A stretch of DNA of 64,000 bases from positions 248,001 to 312,000 of the forward strand of contig WFMF01000034.1 of assembly GCA_011033025.1 (NCBI GenBank). The letters are read 5' to 3'. The position numbers and the translations under genes are program-made. Shown in pieces: positions 35,431-47,200 of the stretch (position 1 is the first letter of the stretch; each line of letters starts with the position of its first letter). This DNA is from Beroe forskalii. Its lineage: Eukaryota; Ctenophora; Nuda; Beroida; Beroidae. The notes under the pieces were generated by a model. The model was not told the origin of the DNA. It did no database searches and saw only the letters and a list, made by a program, of their open reading frames with translations.

Positions 35431-36861
35431 TCATTTATTTGACTTAACTGCAATCAGGTTGTGCATCATATCAAATGAATTGCCATCAGGTTGCACTGAA
35501 ATTAATTCTGAAGTTACCAAATTGAAAACACTAAGATAGCCATCACTGTCAATAGACTTGATAACTGCTGTGCAATCAATAGACCCAACACTTATTCTTA
35601 CTTGTTTATTCTGATGCATCCACTTATCACAATATCTAGTGACAAACTGAGAAAGGCCTTGATTATTAAACTTATCTACTTCAGTCATGAAATGGCAACA
35701 AATCCTGCTAGCAATTTTCTGGATAGAATGCTTAGATCCAGTCATCTGAGAAAGAGAAACAGTTGGCTCTAAGTTATTGACATTCAAACCAATTCCCACA
35801 CAAAGATTACATGAGTTATTGTCAGAACTACAATTAACTAAAACTCCTCCAATTTTTATATTATCAGAGGTATAAATGTCATTAGGCCATTTTATTTGAA
35901 CAGGCACATTTGAGCCACAAATTTCTGCAATAGCCTGAACAGTTGCAAGTGCTGCAATATACTGCACAAATGGAAGCTTTTTTGTAATAAAATTATCTTG
36001 GCTAAGTGAGAAATAAAAGGACAGGCACATTGATCCTTGGGGAGATATCCACTGGTTTTTGTCACGACCCTTACCACTTAACTGAGTATCTGCAAGAATA
36101 GCAACTGAATTACAACATGATGTAATCAACTTATCTTTCCAGAGCAAATCTTGAGTGGAAGTAACAGCTTTGCTATGTATGAATATTTCAGGAAATTTCG
36201 AATCCCCCATCTGTTCAAAAAATTCGATATTCTTTGACTCATTTCTAAAAATAGTAATGTTTTTAAAGGTTTCGTGACCATCTGAATGAAATGTGAATTT
36301 TTTCCTATCACAATCAATAGAGTGATTTTGTAAACTTACAAAAAATGATTCAAGAGCATCAGCAGAGAGACTAAATACCTCCAAGGGACAGACACTAAGT
36401 TCACCATCTTGAACACTAGTTATACCTAGACCACAAAGAGTTTGTGATAATATCAAATTGTCTGAAAAGTATTTCATAGGAAGCATAACTAATGAATCTT
36501 TTACCCCTTGTCCATGAGTCAAAATTGTTGCATGATCACAAATGTCATCAAGACATGGTCCTTGGGGTAGTCTAGCTGAGTTGAGAGGAAGCAGGGATGA
36601 GAAATATCCACCCATTGATAAAATTTTGCCACCATTTCTGGAGAACTGTTTAATTTGACTGGTGGCTCGAAATGAAATGTCATGTGGGTAGGATGCAATG
36701 ACAACAAGAGAACAATGCTTTATCCAGCAGTCACTTTCATCAAGTTTATTGATGGTATATACATTTCTTCCCAAACATGCTGATAGCATCTGAGAAACTG
36801 ATTCAAAAGCATTACCATTTTTGCAGCAATATACCAGAATGCTGTGTGGCCGGGGAGTCAT
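35431..36861 (-). CDS. HLCS: Holocarboxylase synthetase / biotin-protein ligase, intronless
   Basis: Attaches biotin to carboxylases via biotinyl-AMP. A single open frame encodes 476 residues from the ATG at 36861. An upstream in-frame ATG at 36924 exists, but TTTTTTCAG at 36876-36884 looks like a splice acceptor of a 5' UTR exon, so I prefer the inner ATG. The N-terminal BPL_N-like domain (about 6-170: ILVYCCKNGNAFESVSQMLS) is the eukaryotic type. The BirA/LplA-like catalytic core holds TQLSGKGRDKNQWISPQG (the biotinyl-AMP loop, GKGR at 263-266), KWPNDIY (324-330), KIGGVLVN with the active-site lysine, and GIGLNVNN (356-363), followed by the small C-terminal domain. It is shorter than human HLCS (726), lacking the long N-terminal extension. 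The coding sequence is AT-rich and very CpG-poor, unlike neighbouring spliced genes but like the divergent gene at 38877. Confidence 0.93.
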   Translation of the reverse strand: MTPRPHSILVYCCKNGNAFESVSQMLSACLGRNVYTINKLDESDCWIKHCSLVVIASYPHDISFRATSQIKQFSRNGGKILSMGGYFSSLLPLNSARLPQGPCLDDICDHATILTHGQGVKDSLVMLPMKYFSDNLILSQTLCGLGITSVQDGELSVCPLEVFSLSADALESFFVSLQNHSIDCDRKKFTFHSDGHETFKNITIFRNESKNIEFFEQMGDSKFPEIFIHSKAVTSTQDLLWKDKLITSCCNSVAILADTQLSGKGRDKNQWISPQGSMCLSFYFSLSQDNFITKKLPFVQYIAALATVQAIAEICGSNVPVQIKWPNDIYTSDNIKIGGVLVNCSSDNNSCNLCVGIGLNVNNLEPTVSLSQMTGSKHSIQKIASRICCHFMTEVDKFNNQGLSQFVTRYCDKWMHQNKQVRISVGSIDCTAVIKSIDSDGYLSVFNLVTSELISVQPDGNSFDMMHNLIAVKSNK

Positions 36862-37374
36862 GCAACTACTTAGAACTGAAAAAATGTGTTTAATAATGTT
36901 GATGATGATAGATACTAAGCCCATAGGACTAAGTAGGTGAATTCATGCTGTGTCCAGCCATCATTGCCCATCATCTGGCATTAGGAACATTTCTATCACT
37001 AAGATTAAATTCAAATAATCTTTAAACACGCTGACACATAGATAAACTGGCATTCTTTAGGACGAAATAGCACATGACAAATAAAAGTAGATAAATGAAT
37101 AGATAAAATACGATAATGAATATTTAAATTTGATAACATTGTTTGAAGCATTTGGTCATATATGAAATCAAACCCACACACTAAATACTTATCGCCAACA
37201 TTCAAATGAAAATTGACATTGTCAGATTTGAATCTTGATATCACATCAATAAATACATCAAAAAGCATGAACATAATGATCATCAGAACCTAATACAAGC
37301 ATATCAGTCAAGCACGATGCAATGCGAACAAAATAAAATTATACATGTTTTGCAAAAATGCAAAGCATATATTC

Positions 37375-37623
37375 GGTAGGTCTCCCATATAAACGGGAGC
37401 CTTCATTATCTATGACAATGACGTCACTCAGAAAAATATAATTAAGCGCACCTAGCGCTTTAAGGACTAGGGTTAGGGTCTGGATTAGGGTCAAGATTTA
37501 TTAGGGTTAGGGTTAGGATTAAGGTTAAGGTTTTGGTTAGGGTTATGGTTAGGTTTAGGATACAGAAAAATTGATGTTTAGATCTGTGACGTCACTCAGA
37601 GCCGTTTATATGGGAGAGATACC
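37375..37623. mobile_element. 249-bp hAT-like MITE carrying TTAGGG-type repeats
   Basis: Ends GGTAGGTCTCCCATATAAAC (left) and, in complement, GGTATCTCTCCCATATAAAC (right) match at 20 of 22 positions and include TGACGTCACTCAG subterminally. An 8-bp duplication ATATATTC flanks it (37367-37374 and 37624-37631). The core at 37468-37560 is a degenerate (GGTTAG)n/(TTAGGG)n tract. Eight-bp duplications are typical of hAT elements; the assignment is inference. Confidence 0.75.
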
Positions 37624-37659
37624 ATATATTCCCTCACCACGAAACATGTTCCGAAGCCC

Positions 37660-38060
37660 GCATAGCTATAGGTACGCGCTGCGCGCTTCCCTACGCCGCG
37701 CCGTGCAACTGGCAACGCAATTAACAGAGATATACGTGTACGTGTTTAGTAACACGGAATGTTTTCATCAAACCAAATGGTTACGCGTTGTCTGACGTCG
37801 TCGATGACCCATTTTTTAAAATTTAAAATTTAATTTGCGAGTCGTGGCGCGCGCGAGGGGGTCAGGCAACGCCTGACAAATTACGCGCGCGCGGTCTATG
37901 GCTACATAGGGCACGACAGCGTGCCGCGCGCGCAGAATAAAACGCTGGTTAGGGTTTCTCGGCATAGGTGTGTGTATGCGCCGTGTGCTTCCCTACGGGC
38001 GGGACAAACTGTTCTGAGGAAGCGCAACGCGAATAGGGATATACGTGTTTAGCAATGATT
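37660..38060. repeat. GC-rich repeat copies between the divergent gene pair
   Basis: Contains GCGCGCTTCCCTACGCCGCG, GATATACGTGTACGTGTTTA, the TCAGGCAACGCCTGA palindrome (37863) and GGATATACGTGTTTAGCAAT (38038). These link it to the repeats at 18113 and 27340. Confidence 0.55.
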
Positions 38061-38876
38061 AGGGCAACGAAATGTTTGAACACCAGCTATATTTGTCAGT
38101 TGTTCACTAATTTCAAGTCATTAAATACTTTAATTTTATGGCTATAAGTTGAATTACCAGTTGATACAAAGCTGTTTATTTTCAGATGAAGCACATTACT
38201 TTGTCACTCCACTGCCCCTTGTGTGTAAATTTGTTCATTTTAAATTCGAAAAGTTCATAATATTAAGTGCTCATAAGGTCTCACTGGTGCAATGCATTAT
38301 CATTACGAGTGCTGTAAAAATTATTATCATGAGTGCTGATTGATGTCTTGAATAAAAATTACTTTTTAATTCAAAAATTATTACTGATATGTGTGCTCAT
38401 AGGTTGAAAGCAACAGGTCGAAAAGTAGGTTGAAAAGATAGGTAGAAAGGGCTCAATAAAGACCCTTCTTGGATTGAAAATTGCAGATCATGCTTTACAT
38501 CTTCAAGAGAGATGAGGAAAAGATAGTTCCTGTTTTGAAAACCATCCAGATTGGGGCACAGTAAAATTCTACATGTCGTTTCGACCTTCTTTTCGACCTA
38601 CTTTTCAACCTGTTGTTTTCAACCTATAAAGACATATACGTTACTTTCTATTGTGGTGCTGTTGTTCTCATAATACAGGGCCTCACCTCGTGAATTAAAG
38701 TGCACTGAATTGTTTGACTGATCAAACTCAGCTTCACTTTGTTTGATTAGTGCTCTAATTACTACTCCACAATTTCTAATACAATTATTACCCTAACCAG
38801 GAAATACAATTAGAGCAGCACTACCACTGTGCAGTGTCATAACAATTCTGTATTCAAATTTACGCCCTATCCCAGG
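38061..38876. other. Upstream region of the pterin fusion gene
   Basis: AT-rich and non-coding. AGGTTGAAAGCAACAGGTCG (38400-38420) and its near complement around 38590-38625 form an imperfect inverted repeat. CCCTATCCCAG at 38865-38875, directly before the ATG, resembles a splice acceptor. Confidence 0.45.
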
Positions 38877-40604
38877 ATGACTGATTTCTTGGAAGTTAAC
38901 AATCTGCTTCTTCGTACCAGAATTGGTTTCAAGGCTCATGAAATAAACAAATTACAAGATATACTTATCACAGTTAAGATTTTCACCAATACATCAGCTG
39001 TGGGGGACAGTGATGATGCTAAGAATTGTGTTGATATCAGGTCAATTACTAAAGAAGTTATGAAAACTGTGGAAGAAAAAACTTACAATTTAGTTGAAAC
39101 AGTTGCAAATGATGTAGCATATATTGCACTCTTGTTCAAAAAAGTTGAATCAGTTGAGGTAAATGTAAAGAAACCTAATGCCATAAGATTTTCTGATTAT
39201 TCAGCAGTAACCATCAGCCGAAAGTTATCTGATTATACAGTTTACAATGTTGCTATAAGCATTGGATCAAATATTGAACCCTATCTAAACATTCCCCTAG
39301 CCATTGAAAAAATTTCTTATCAAATTGGGGCTATCAAAGACATTTCTTACTGCTACAAAACCCCTGCTATTGATTCTTCATATCATGAAGATGCTACTGA
39401 TTACTTCTTGAACCTTGCCATTGAAATTGATACCTATCTTGATCCAATTAAACTAAAAGAAAAACTGCTAAATATTGAAACTGAAATGGGCCGTGTTCGT
39501 GATGAAAGTGACAAGTTTATTCCCAGAGTTATTGATTTAGATATCTCTTTATACACTGGCAAAAAACAAAACTCTGTTATATACTGGCATAGCATTGAAG
39601 ATATTCAAAAATTTTGCCATGTTGTTGTTCCTTTAGCTGACATCAAACCAAAATTTGAAGTTGAAAATTCAGGAAGAAATATCTTCCAGGTAGCAGAAGA
39701 GTTAACCAAATCTAATTCACCCTCTGATTTCTTTCCTAAAGTGACCTTAGATAGACTTCAAAAATTCATTGAAAAGAGTTGCTATTCTAGGGTAACACAT
39801 CAGTCATACGAAAATGGTGATAATAAGGAGATAACTAAAGCCCTAGCCTTTATTGAAAATAATAGTTCATGCAAAGTTGCATTGGTTACTGGTGGTGCAA
39901 GTAAAATTGGAAAGCATGTAACACAAAGGCTTCATGCAAGTGGTTACAATGTTGCTGTCCATTATTGCTCCCAAGTAGGTCTTGCTACTCAGATAGTAAA
40001 TGAAATGAATAAAACTCGGCATGATTCTGCAATTGCAATTCAAGGCAACTTTTCAAAATGTCCCCAAAGTGTTTGTAATCAAATAGTTGAAACAGTTATC
40101 AAAAAATGGAATACTCTTGATGTGATTGTGAATAATGCATCAATTTTCGAGGAAACAGTTTTACCTACCTGCTCTGAAGAAGAATGGAACAAAATTCTTA
40201 ATACAAATCTATCATCCCCATTTTTCTTGGTGCAATCTTCAATGCCCTATCTTACAAAAAGTGGTGGTAGTGTAATTAATATTGCTGATATTCATGGTGA
40301 TAGGCCACTCCTCAATCATTCTGCATATTCTGTTTCTAAGTCTGGACTTATTGCATTAACCAAATCAATGGCCAAAGATATGGGAAAGCATGGAATTCGA
40401 GTCAATGGGATTAATCCAGGGGCAATTTTCTGGATAGATGAAAAGCATTCTGAAGAGTTCAAACAATCAACTTTGTCTAAAATAGTTTTGAATGAACTAG
40501 GATCTGTGAAAGATATTTGTGACACTATTGAATTTTTGGTTAAAAGTTCTTACATTACTGGGCAAATGATAAATGTTGATGGTGGTAGAACACTGAACCA
40601 ATGA
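38877..40604 (+). CDS. Three-domain pterin enzyme: FolB/FolX-like - FolK (HPPK) - FolM/PTR1-like SDR, intronless
   Basis: One uninterrupted frame of 575 residues. Domain 1 (about 3-118) is a dihydroneopterin aldolase/epimerase fold: RTRIGFKAHEINKLQDILI, E22, NLVETVAND with E74, and VKKP (K98/K99). The usual aldolase tyrosine of the VDY motif is isoleucine (VDI, 52-54). Domain 2 (about 122-310) is 6-hydroxymethyl-dihydropterin pyrophosphokinase: GSN (130-132) and the signature PRVIDLDISL with Mg-binding D220 and D222. Domain 3 (333-575) is a short-chain dehydrogenase of the pteridine-reductase group: TGGASKIG, NNAS, ADIHGDRP, YSVSK (Y484, K488), ending VDGGRTLNQ. No dihydropteroate synthase domain is present. 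Animals lack de novo folate synthesis, so acquisition by transfer is likely. By my count there are only about nine CpG in 1.7 kb. Start taken at the ATG after CCCTATCCCAG, not the upstream GTG. The in vivo reaction is unknown. Confidence 0.92.
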   Translation: MTDFLEVNNLLLRTRIGFKAHEINKLQDILITVKIFTNTSAVGDSDDAKNCVDIRSITKEVMKTVEEKTYNLVETVANDVAYIALLFKKVESVEVNVKKPNAIRFSDYSAVTISRKLSDYTVYNVAISIGSNIEPYLNIPLAIEKISYQIGAIKDISYCYKTPAIDSSYHEDATDYFLNLAIEIDTYLDPIKLKEKLLNIETEMGRVRDESDKFIPRVIDLDISLYTGKKQNSVIYWHSIEDIQKFCHVVVPLADIKPKFEVENSGRNIFQVAEELTKSNSPSDFFPKVTLDRLQKFIEKSCYSRVTHQSYENGDNKEITKALAFIENNSSCKVALVTGGASKIGKHVTQRLHASGYNVAVHYCSQVGLATQIVNEMNKTRHDSAIAIQGNFSKCPQSVCNQIVETVIKKWNTLDVIVNNASIFEETVLPTCSEEEWNKILNTNLSSPFFLVQSSMPYLTKSGGSVINIADIHGDRPLLNHSAYSVSKSGLIALTKSMAKDMGKHGIRVNGINPGAIFWIDEKHSEEFKQSTLSKIVLNELGSVKDICDTIEFLVKSSYITGQMINVDGGRTLNQ

Positions 40605-41006
40605 ACTTATTTACATTAAATTACATAGCCATACAGTGATAGAAGTCAGAAACTTTTTCACTCAATATGTAACATGGATGTTTGCTGAAGTTATTGTAGC
40701 TTACAAGCTTATATAGTTCAATTTTATATTTAAATTATAATAATTCAAATTTAGACTCTTTAATCTTTATTTCAATTTGTTTAACCTTTAAATTATCTTG
40801 TATTTTAAGCTTTCTGAGATGCTTTTGAATATCTAAGTATATTTGTAACTTTTAACCCAGGATATTTTAAAGGATTAATTTATAATTTGTTTTTATAAAT
40901 TCATTTATGAGGATAATGAATTATTCATTAAATTTGCTTTATTGGTAGTGAACTAAGTAATAATAATCCAATAATGTAATATTTATAGATTTATATTGTA
41001 GAATTT

Positions 41007-41012
41007 AATAAA
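41007..41012 (+). terminator. Polyadenylation signal AATAAA
   Basis: About 400 bp after the stop of the pterin fusion gene, at the end of an AT-rich 3' region. Confidence 0.4.
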
Positions 41013-41206
41013 ATTTAAACCCAAATTGTAGATGTTTCTTTTTATGAAATTTTATATAGTGTGAATAATCATTTAAATATTCTTGATGATGATCATAGTG
41101 AAAACGATCATAATAATTACTGATGATGCAATGTTATCACCATGTTAACATGAAACAATGACCATATCACCTCTTGTACAGCTCACACTTATGTACAACC
41201 ACTGAA

Positions 41207-44200
41207 ATGAGACTAGAGGAGCAAGCTGCCCCACCACCCCCTCCAGAAAAGGAACGGACATCCCGGCACAGGTCTCGTGACCGGATACGACGACATGAGG
41301 CTACTGTAGGTGAGTGTCTGTCGCCATGGCAACAGCAAATTAGCTGCAAAGTTATCTTGTTAAAAGCAACGTTTAATATTCTGATGAATATTTGGTATGT
41401 AACAAGGAGTTTTTAAACGAGAACTGTCTTTCAGCCAGGTCTTAGGATGAGATTGATTTTTCTAGTAACTCCACTGCTTCTGTCTTACTTCATGATGATA
41501 TAATCACACACCACATATTAAATCACTTCTTCAAACAATGCTTCGTGTAATAATGATGAGGTATATATAATGATATAACACATGGTTTAACGTGGATCCT
41601 AATTATCATATGTTGTACGGTGTTATAATGCTCTAATGAAGTAGTACAATGATTAAATGTGGGATGTGTGTATAAGGGCTACTAACCGTTTCACCAGCAA
41701 TATATGGCACATAAAGAGAGTACCTGTTAATGATCTTAACCACTCAAATTTAATGATGGCGTGTGAATTATTATAAGCCACTGCAATTGTCAAATTCCAA
41801 AGCACTAGTAACTTCAACGACCTTTAACGACTTTTAATGCATAGTACTTTCAAATCATCATCAGTGCATGAGTCATTGATTAACCTCAAATTTGATTGTA
41901 TAAAGCAGTTTTATATTATAGAGTTTCCACTATATAATCCAGGTATGAACAGACCCTGGGCTTTTCCACTTTTTACAATTCTTTTGCATCATATTCTCCA
42001 CACCATTCTGGCACGTATTCAATGTACACCCTCCCTTCACACACAATACACACACTGGTCGTGTGTAGGTACATAACAAAGAGCTGCTCCTTTATAAAGC
42101 AGGCGTGTGTGTGTGTGTGTGTGGGGGAGGGTGCCCTTTGTAAACATGGATCAAGTGAAGCCCTGTTGTACAGCAGCAACCCTATATATATATGTATCAA
42201 GTTACAATAAGTGTGAAGATGAAGTTATGTGTGGCCAGAACCCAGAAAAATAAATTCTGGGCGGAACATCTGCTTCAGAATTTCTAATCAACCACTGCTG
42301 TCTCTAAGCTACCATAGTTTATAATAATTACTTCTTCAATAAATCTATATCCCGCAGTTCACATATGCTTGACATCATTGAATTCACTAATGAGGGAGCT
42401 TCCTGTTTTGGTAACGACCTGTTCTTGTCACGACCTGTTCTGGTCACGAACTGTTCTGGTCACGACCTGTCTGGTCACGACCTGGTCTGGTCACGACATC
42501 TCTTGATTTCGACCTGCCTTGATCACGATATGTTTTATCACGATCTGTTTGGTCACGATCGTGAGATACTCAATGGTGGCAGTCACGGTATGAATTGTAA
42601 TTATAATATTCCAAGTGTGGCAGATGTCTTTCTCTAGCACTACTACACCTATAACAAGTGCTCCATAACTATAGTTACTTGAGTTATATTACTATAGTTT
42701 TATACTGGTGAGTATAATATTGGAAGAGTGTGTTGGTTAGTATGTACCCAGCTGTTACCACATTGTGTAGAATTATGAGCCGCGCGGTGACAATGGCTTA
42801 TTGCGATGACGTCATTTTCATAGAATAGAATGGAGTGTTACTGACATCAGACTGCTTTTGTTAGTGAGCGGCGTATGAATGTTGTGAGACAGATGTCTGT
42901 AAAATGTTAAGCTTCTCTGAGATGTGTGTGTAACTACAAGTCGTAGAGTCGTAGGACTGAGTCCAGTAGAGGATGGATAAGATTATTATGGATATGATTA
43001 TTATGGATAAGGTTATTGGTGGTACAGTGTACCACTGATCACTGATCAGTCAAAAGATCATTCGCTCTCTCCGTTAATTATGCATCACGTTTATCACAGT
43101 TTTATTATTAATGAATATTTAATTGATATTTTATTATTGATGAATATTTAATTATTATAATTATTATTATTTGATGAATATTTAATAGCACGGTACCCAT
43201 CTATAATATTAATAAGTTGGTATACGCAGAGTTTAGGCCAAAATGTACCACTAACTCAGTAATGAAAAGTCACTGCAAATAAAAACGGGAATTCCGATAA
43301 TCCTGCAACTTTTGCAAACCTTCTACAACGCTACAAGGTGACAAATCATTGTCGTTCATTGAATAAGAAAATAACTTTTTGAATAAGATTCAATTGTTTT
43401 TATCGCTATTTTGTCTGTTGTAATAATGATCTGCTCTTGGTATACAGAATTGTGTCCATTTAAATCGAATATGATGACGATTGAATAAAGATGCTGATAA
43501 ATGATAATGGCCATCATTCTGTCGCGCCTTTAAAAGTTTAAAGTAGTCACATTTATCACCTAAATTGAGATGCCTTCAGACATCTTCCCTCCCACTTACA
43601 TCAAGGCCTGAGGGTTATTTCTATTATTTTACATGGGAAACATGAAACATGTCTTACTGCTGAGTTTTAATTGAAACCACTGATGCATTTAATTGCTCTA
43701 TCACACATTTAATTTCATAGAGAACTGCAAATATTACTGCTCCCTCTATAACTTAACGGTAGAAACAACAGTGAATGTGCAAAAAATTATTCATTTGTCA
43801 CCGAATGCTAGCAGGGAATATTTCGATAAAAACAAGATTTACATCGTGTTATAATATTAGGAAAACCTGGTGAAATTTGATAAAGTGTAAATGAATCTGG
43901 CGTCCCGACTGGGCTCTGGGAAACTTTCTTTGGAATATTGCCAATTTCACGAATTTTCCTAAGAGTATGCCCCCAGTTCATTGATCATATAATATTCGAA
44001 ATATTCTTTAATACCAGGACACTTCATTTGTTGTATAACAAATAACTACATTCGTTTTCAAATTCTTGAACTTTCGATGGCATTTGTATATTGAGGAATA
44101 CAGTGTCCGAAATTTGATTAACATAAACCCAAAATTTAAAAATAACAAAAGAATCGTAGAATTGTAATGTATATAAGTAGCGCACCGAATTGAAACACGG

Positions 44201-47200
44201 GGTTTAGAATACATCAGCCATATAATCTAATAACCAGTCATGAGGTATAGAAAGTAATAATTCATCTATGCTACTTGTATTTTGAGTACAATCCGTTAAT
44301 ATTTCATTTCAAAGCATTCATATATTTCATTGCATGTTTAAATTTGAGCGTATTTTTAGTCTCATGTACTGAGCATTCCAATGTAAATACTGAGTATTTT
44401 TAACGCATCATAAGTTCGTCATATTACGATTTATGATTAAAATGGTATTTATTTTTCACACCAACTTTAACAATAATTCTGATTCGACTAGACTCCCTTT
44501 CAGAAACAATAGAAACAAAGAAGGAATTCGTAACAAAGGAAACATCCGTTGAAATATCAGTCAGCGCCAACTCAGAGATCATATTAAATTCTTAATTTTG
44601 TTTATTTTTTCATGAGTTTGTTGACGAATTCGTTGTTAGGATTATAGATAGTGCAATCGAGTCCCGTTTTCGTACGACATGTTTCATTTCGCCCTGGCCT
44701 CCTTGAAAACTCCCTCCCTTCCAGAGATCAGATCGACGCGTATCGATGACATTCTCAAGTCCGTCTCTGCCTCCGGCTCCCTCCACGTAACTTCCTCCAA
44801 AGACCCTCCTCCTGCAGCAGGAGAAGAAGATGAGGAGGCTCCACCTCCCCCTCCCCCTACCAGGACGGATACTAGGGATATCAAGGATATCCTGGCATCT
44901 CATAGGAGCAGGCCAAGGAGACCCTTCAATGATAGGCAGCGCGAGAATGGTAAGTGGGGACTGGGGTTGAAGTAGACAAAGGGAGAGTGGTGAAATGCCG
45001 AGTATCAAATCGGGTTGTGGGGAAATCTTCAGGAGAGTTCTTGCAATTTATGATGTATGCTTTGACTATTTCAATTCATGTAGGTATGATATGAATTTAA
45101 CAGACTTTAATAACCTCTTCTCAGGTGTGATGTCACCCACAGCCAAGTCCCCTGAACCCACTCCTCCCTCCTCCAAAGCTACCTCTCCTCCTCCCTCCAC
45201 CTCCGCTAGATCCGCCCCTCCCTCAAAACCAGAAGACCCATCCTCTTCTAAAGAAGACACCTCTAAACCAGAAGTAAAAGAGCAATTTATTACTTTATTA
45301 TTACTTTCTTGGCGGCAACGTACAATCAATTCATAGAATAAATAGAATTTATACCTATCTGTGAAATCGTGCTGCCCTTATAAAATGTGCTCTGATAGTT
45401 AGAAATTGATTGTTAATTATTTGGGTTATCTATTGATTATTCATTGATGATACTCCTCCAGAGGCCCCGGTCTGGCACCTCATCCTCCAGACCCCGGGGT
45501 ACCAGGAGTAAGTCTTCAGCTGCCCCTACAGCTGCTGAGGAGGAGGATAAACCGGTTACTAGGAGCAGGACACGGTCTCCTAGGACTTCCAGGAGGAGGG
45601 AGAAGAAGGTAAGGTGTTGAGTGGGTTTTAAATCATATTGGGTAATTGGGGTTGAAAGCCGGAACGAACTGGTACCAAACTAAACCGGTGAAGCGATTCG
45701 TTCCCTGTGAAGCAAAAATCTCAAAAATGTATGTCATAAACTTTTATATTTGGGTTACTCAGGAGGAAGATGAACCAAAGGAGGAGAAGAAAGAAGAACC
45801 GAGGAGGAAGAAAAGAGAAAAGAAGGAAGATAAGAAGGAGGAGAACGGAATGCCACCCATGGTTGATGCTGGAGTGGCTGCTACAGTCAAGAGCGAGGCT
45901 CCAGGGACTTCTGACAAGCCGTGAGTTAAGATTTAAATTCTACATAATTCTATTTCTTAGTTTTAATCAATTATTCGTTTCTTTAAATTGGAATCATCCC
46001 AAAGATGTCCAAGATGTCCAGGTGGAAGTAGAACATGAAATGCCATTTCGCGCCGATTGAAAATATAAATCACCGATTATAATACTGTATACGCCCACAA
46101 ATATATCTAAATCATACTCTTATTATATTCCACCAAGTAAAATGTCCTCTAATCTGCTATCTGGTTACTAACTCCCGACTTCAATTGCGATTGTCTCGCC
46201 TGAAATTGCGTCAATATACGAACGCTTAACCACATTGTTCAAACTGATAACCACTACCATTTCTTGGATGAATTCTCGGGGAAAATATTAATCAAACGAC
46301 ATTCTCAGGCCAGGATTTGTAGTTGTTTATCGCTCGCTTCCTTTTGCCTGCACTTTCTGGATGCGATTATATTATTTTGCAAGAAGTATCTATCAGCGAA
46401 AAAACTGTACATTTTTCTCTTTCGTCTATTTGGAAGAGTAGACCTTAAATAATTAAATTTATACTTCAAATCAGCATCATTTTAGGAACCAATTTTTAAC
46501 TGCTGCCCAATGATAACCAGACCACAGTTATCAACTACCCTGAGCTTCCCCAAATTGTCAGAATTTAAGGAAGTCGAGAATCGCGTAGGGGTTTGCTTAT
46601 TGATTTCTAAATTAGCATCGCTTGCAACTTGCACAAGTCAAATCCATGTTTGGCTTCCATCTCTTATCCAAGGCCTGCAGCTGCAGAATCAATCATCAGT
46701 GCAGCTGGTGCGGAAATTGGGATTTGAGGAAGTGATTTTTATCGGTTAACCCTTAGCTTATTTGCTAGTCACAAATAGTAATTTCTTGCTTCCTCTGTTG
46801 TGGAAAGCTTCCAAAAAGCAAAGTTAAGTGTTCCCATGAATTTATGAATATCGTGACTTATAATGCGTGGCACTATCAGCTCAATGTTAAGCATCTTAAC
46901 ACCTAAAACCACTCATAACTTAGTAAATGACTTTGTGAAGCTTCTTCTAATGCGTGGTGTATCGAGCAGTATATTGCACTCACCATATTTTGTGGAGTTG
47001 TCACATTTGCTCGTGTCCATATATTCGAAGTTATTGCTTCACCCTGTGACTTGATGTTATATTGCTTTATTCATTTCTAAATTTATATCATGAGCACGTC
47101 CAATACTGGTATGCTGTCAGTAAAACGGTATGCGTGTGCAATTAAATGTAGTATATAAGTTTTATTCGGGACTTGATACCCAAATTACAATCTGCTGTTT

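Noticed and set aside
37468-37560. Interstitial telomere or chromosome end
   Set aside because: The tract is short, degenerate and bounded by inverted repeats with an 8-bp duplication.
38877-40604. Bacterial contamination as the source of the pterin fusion gene
   Set aside because: It lies on the same contig as spliced animal genes on both sides, with host-type repeats right next to it, strong CpG depletion and an acceptor-like site at its start.
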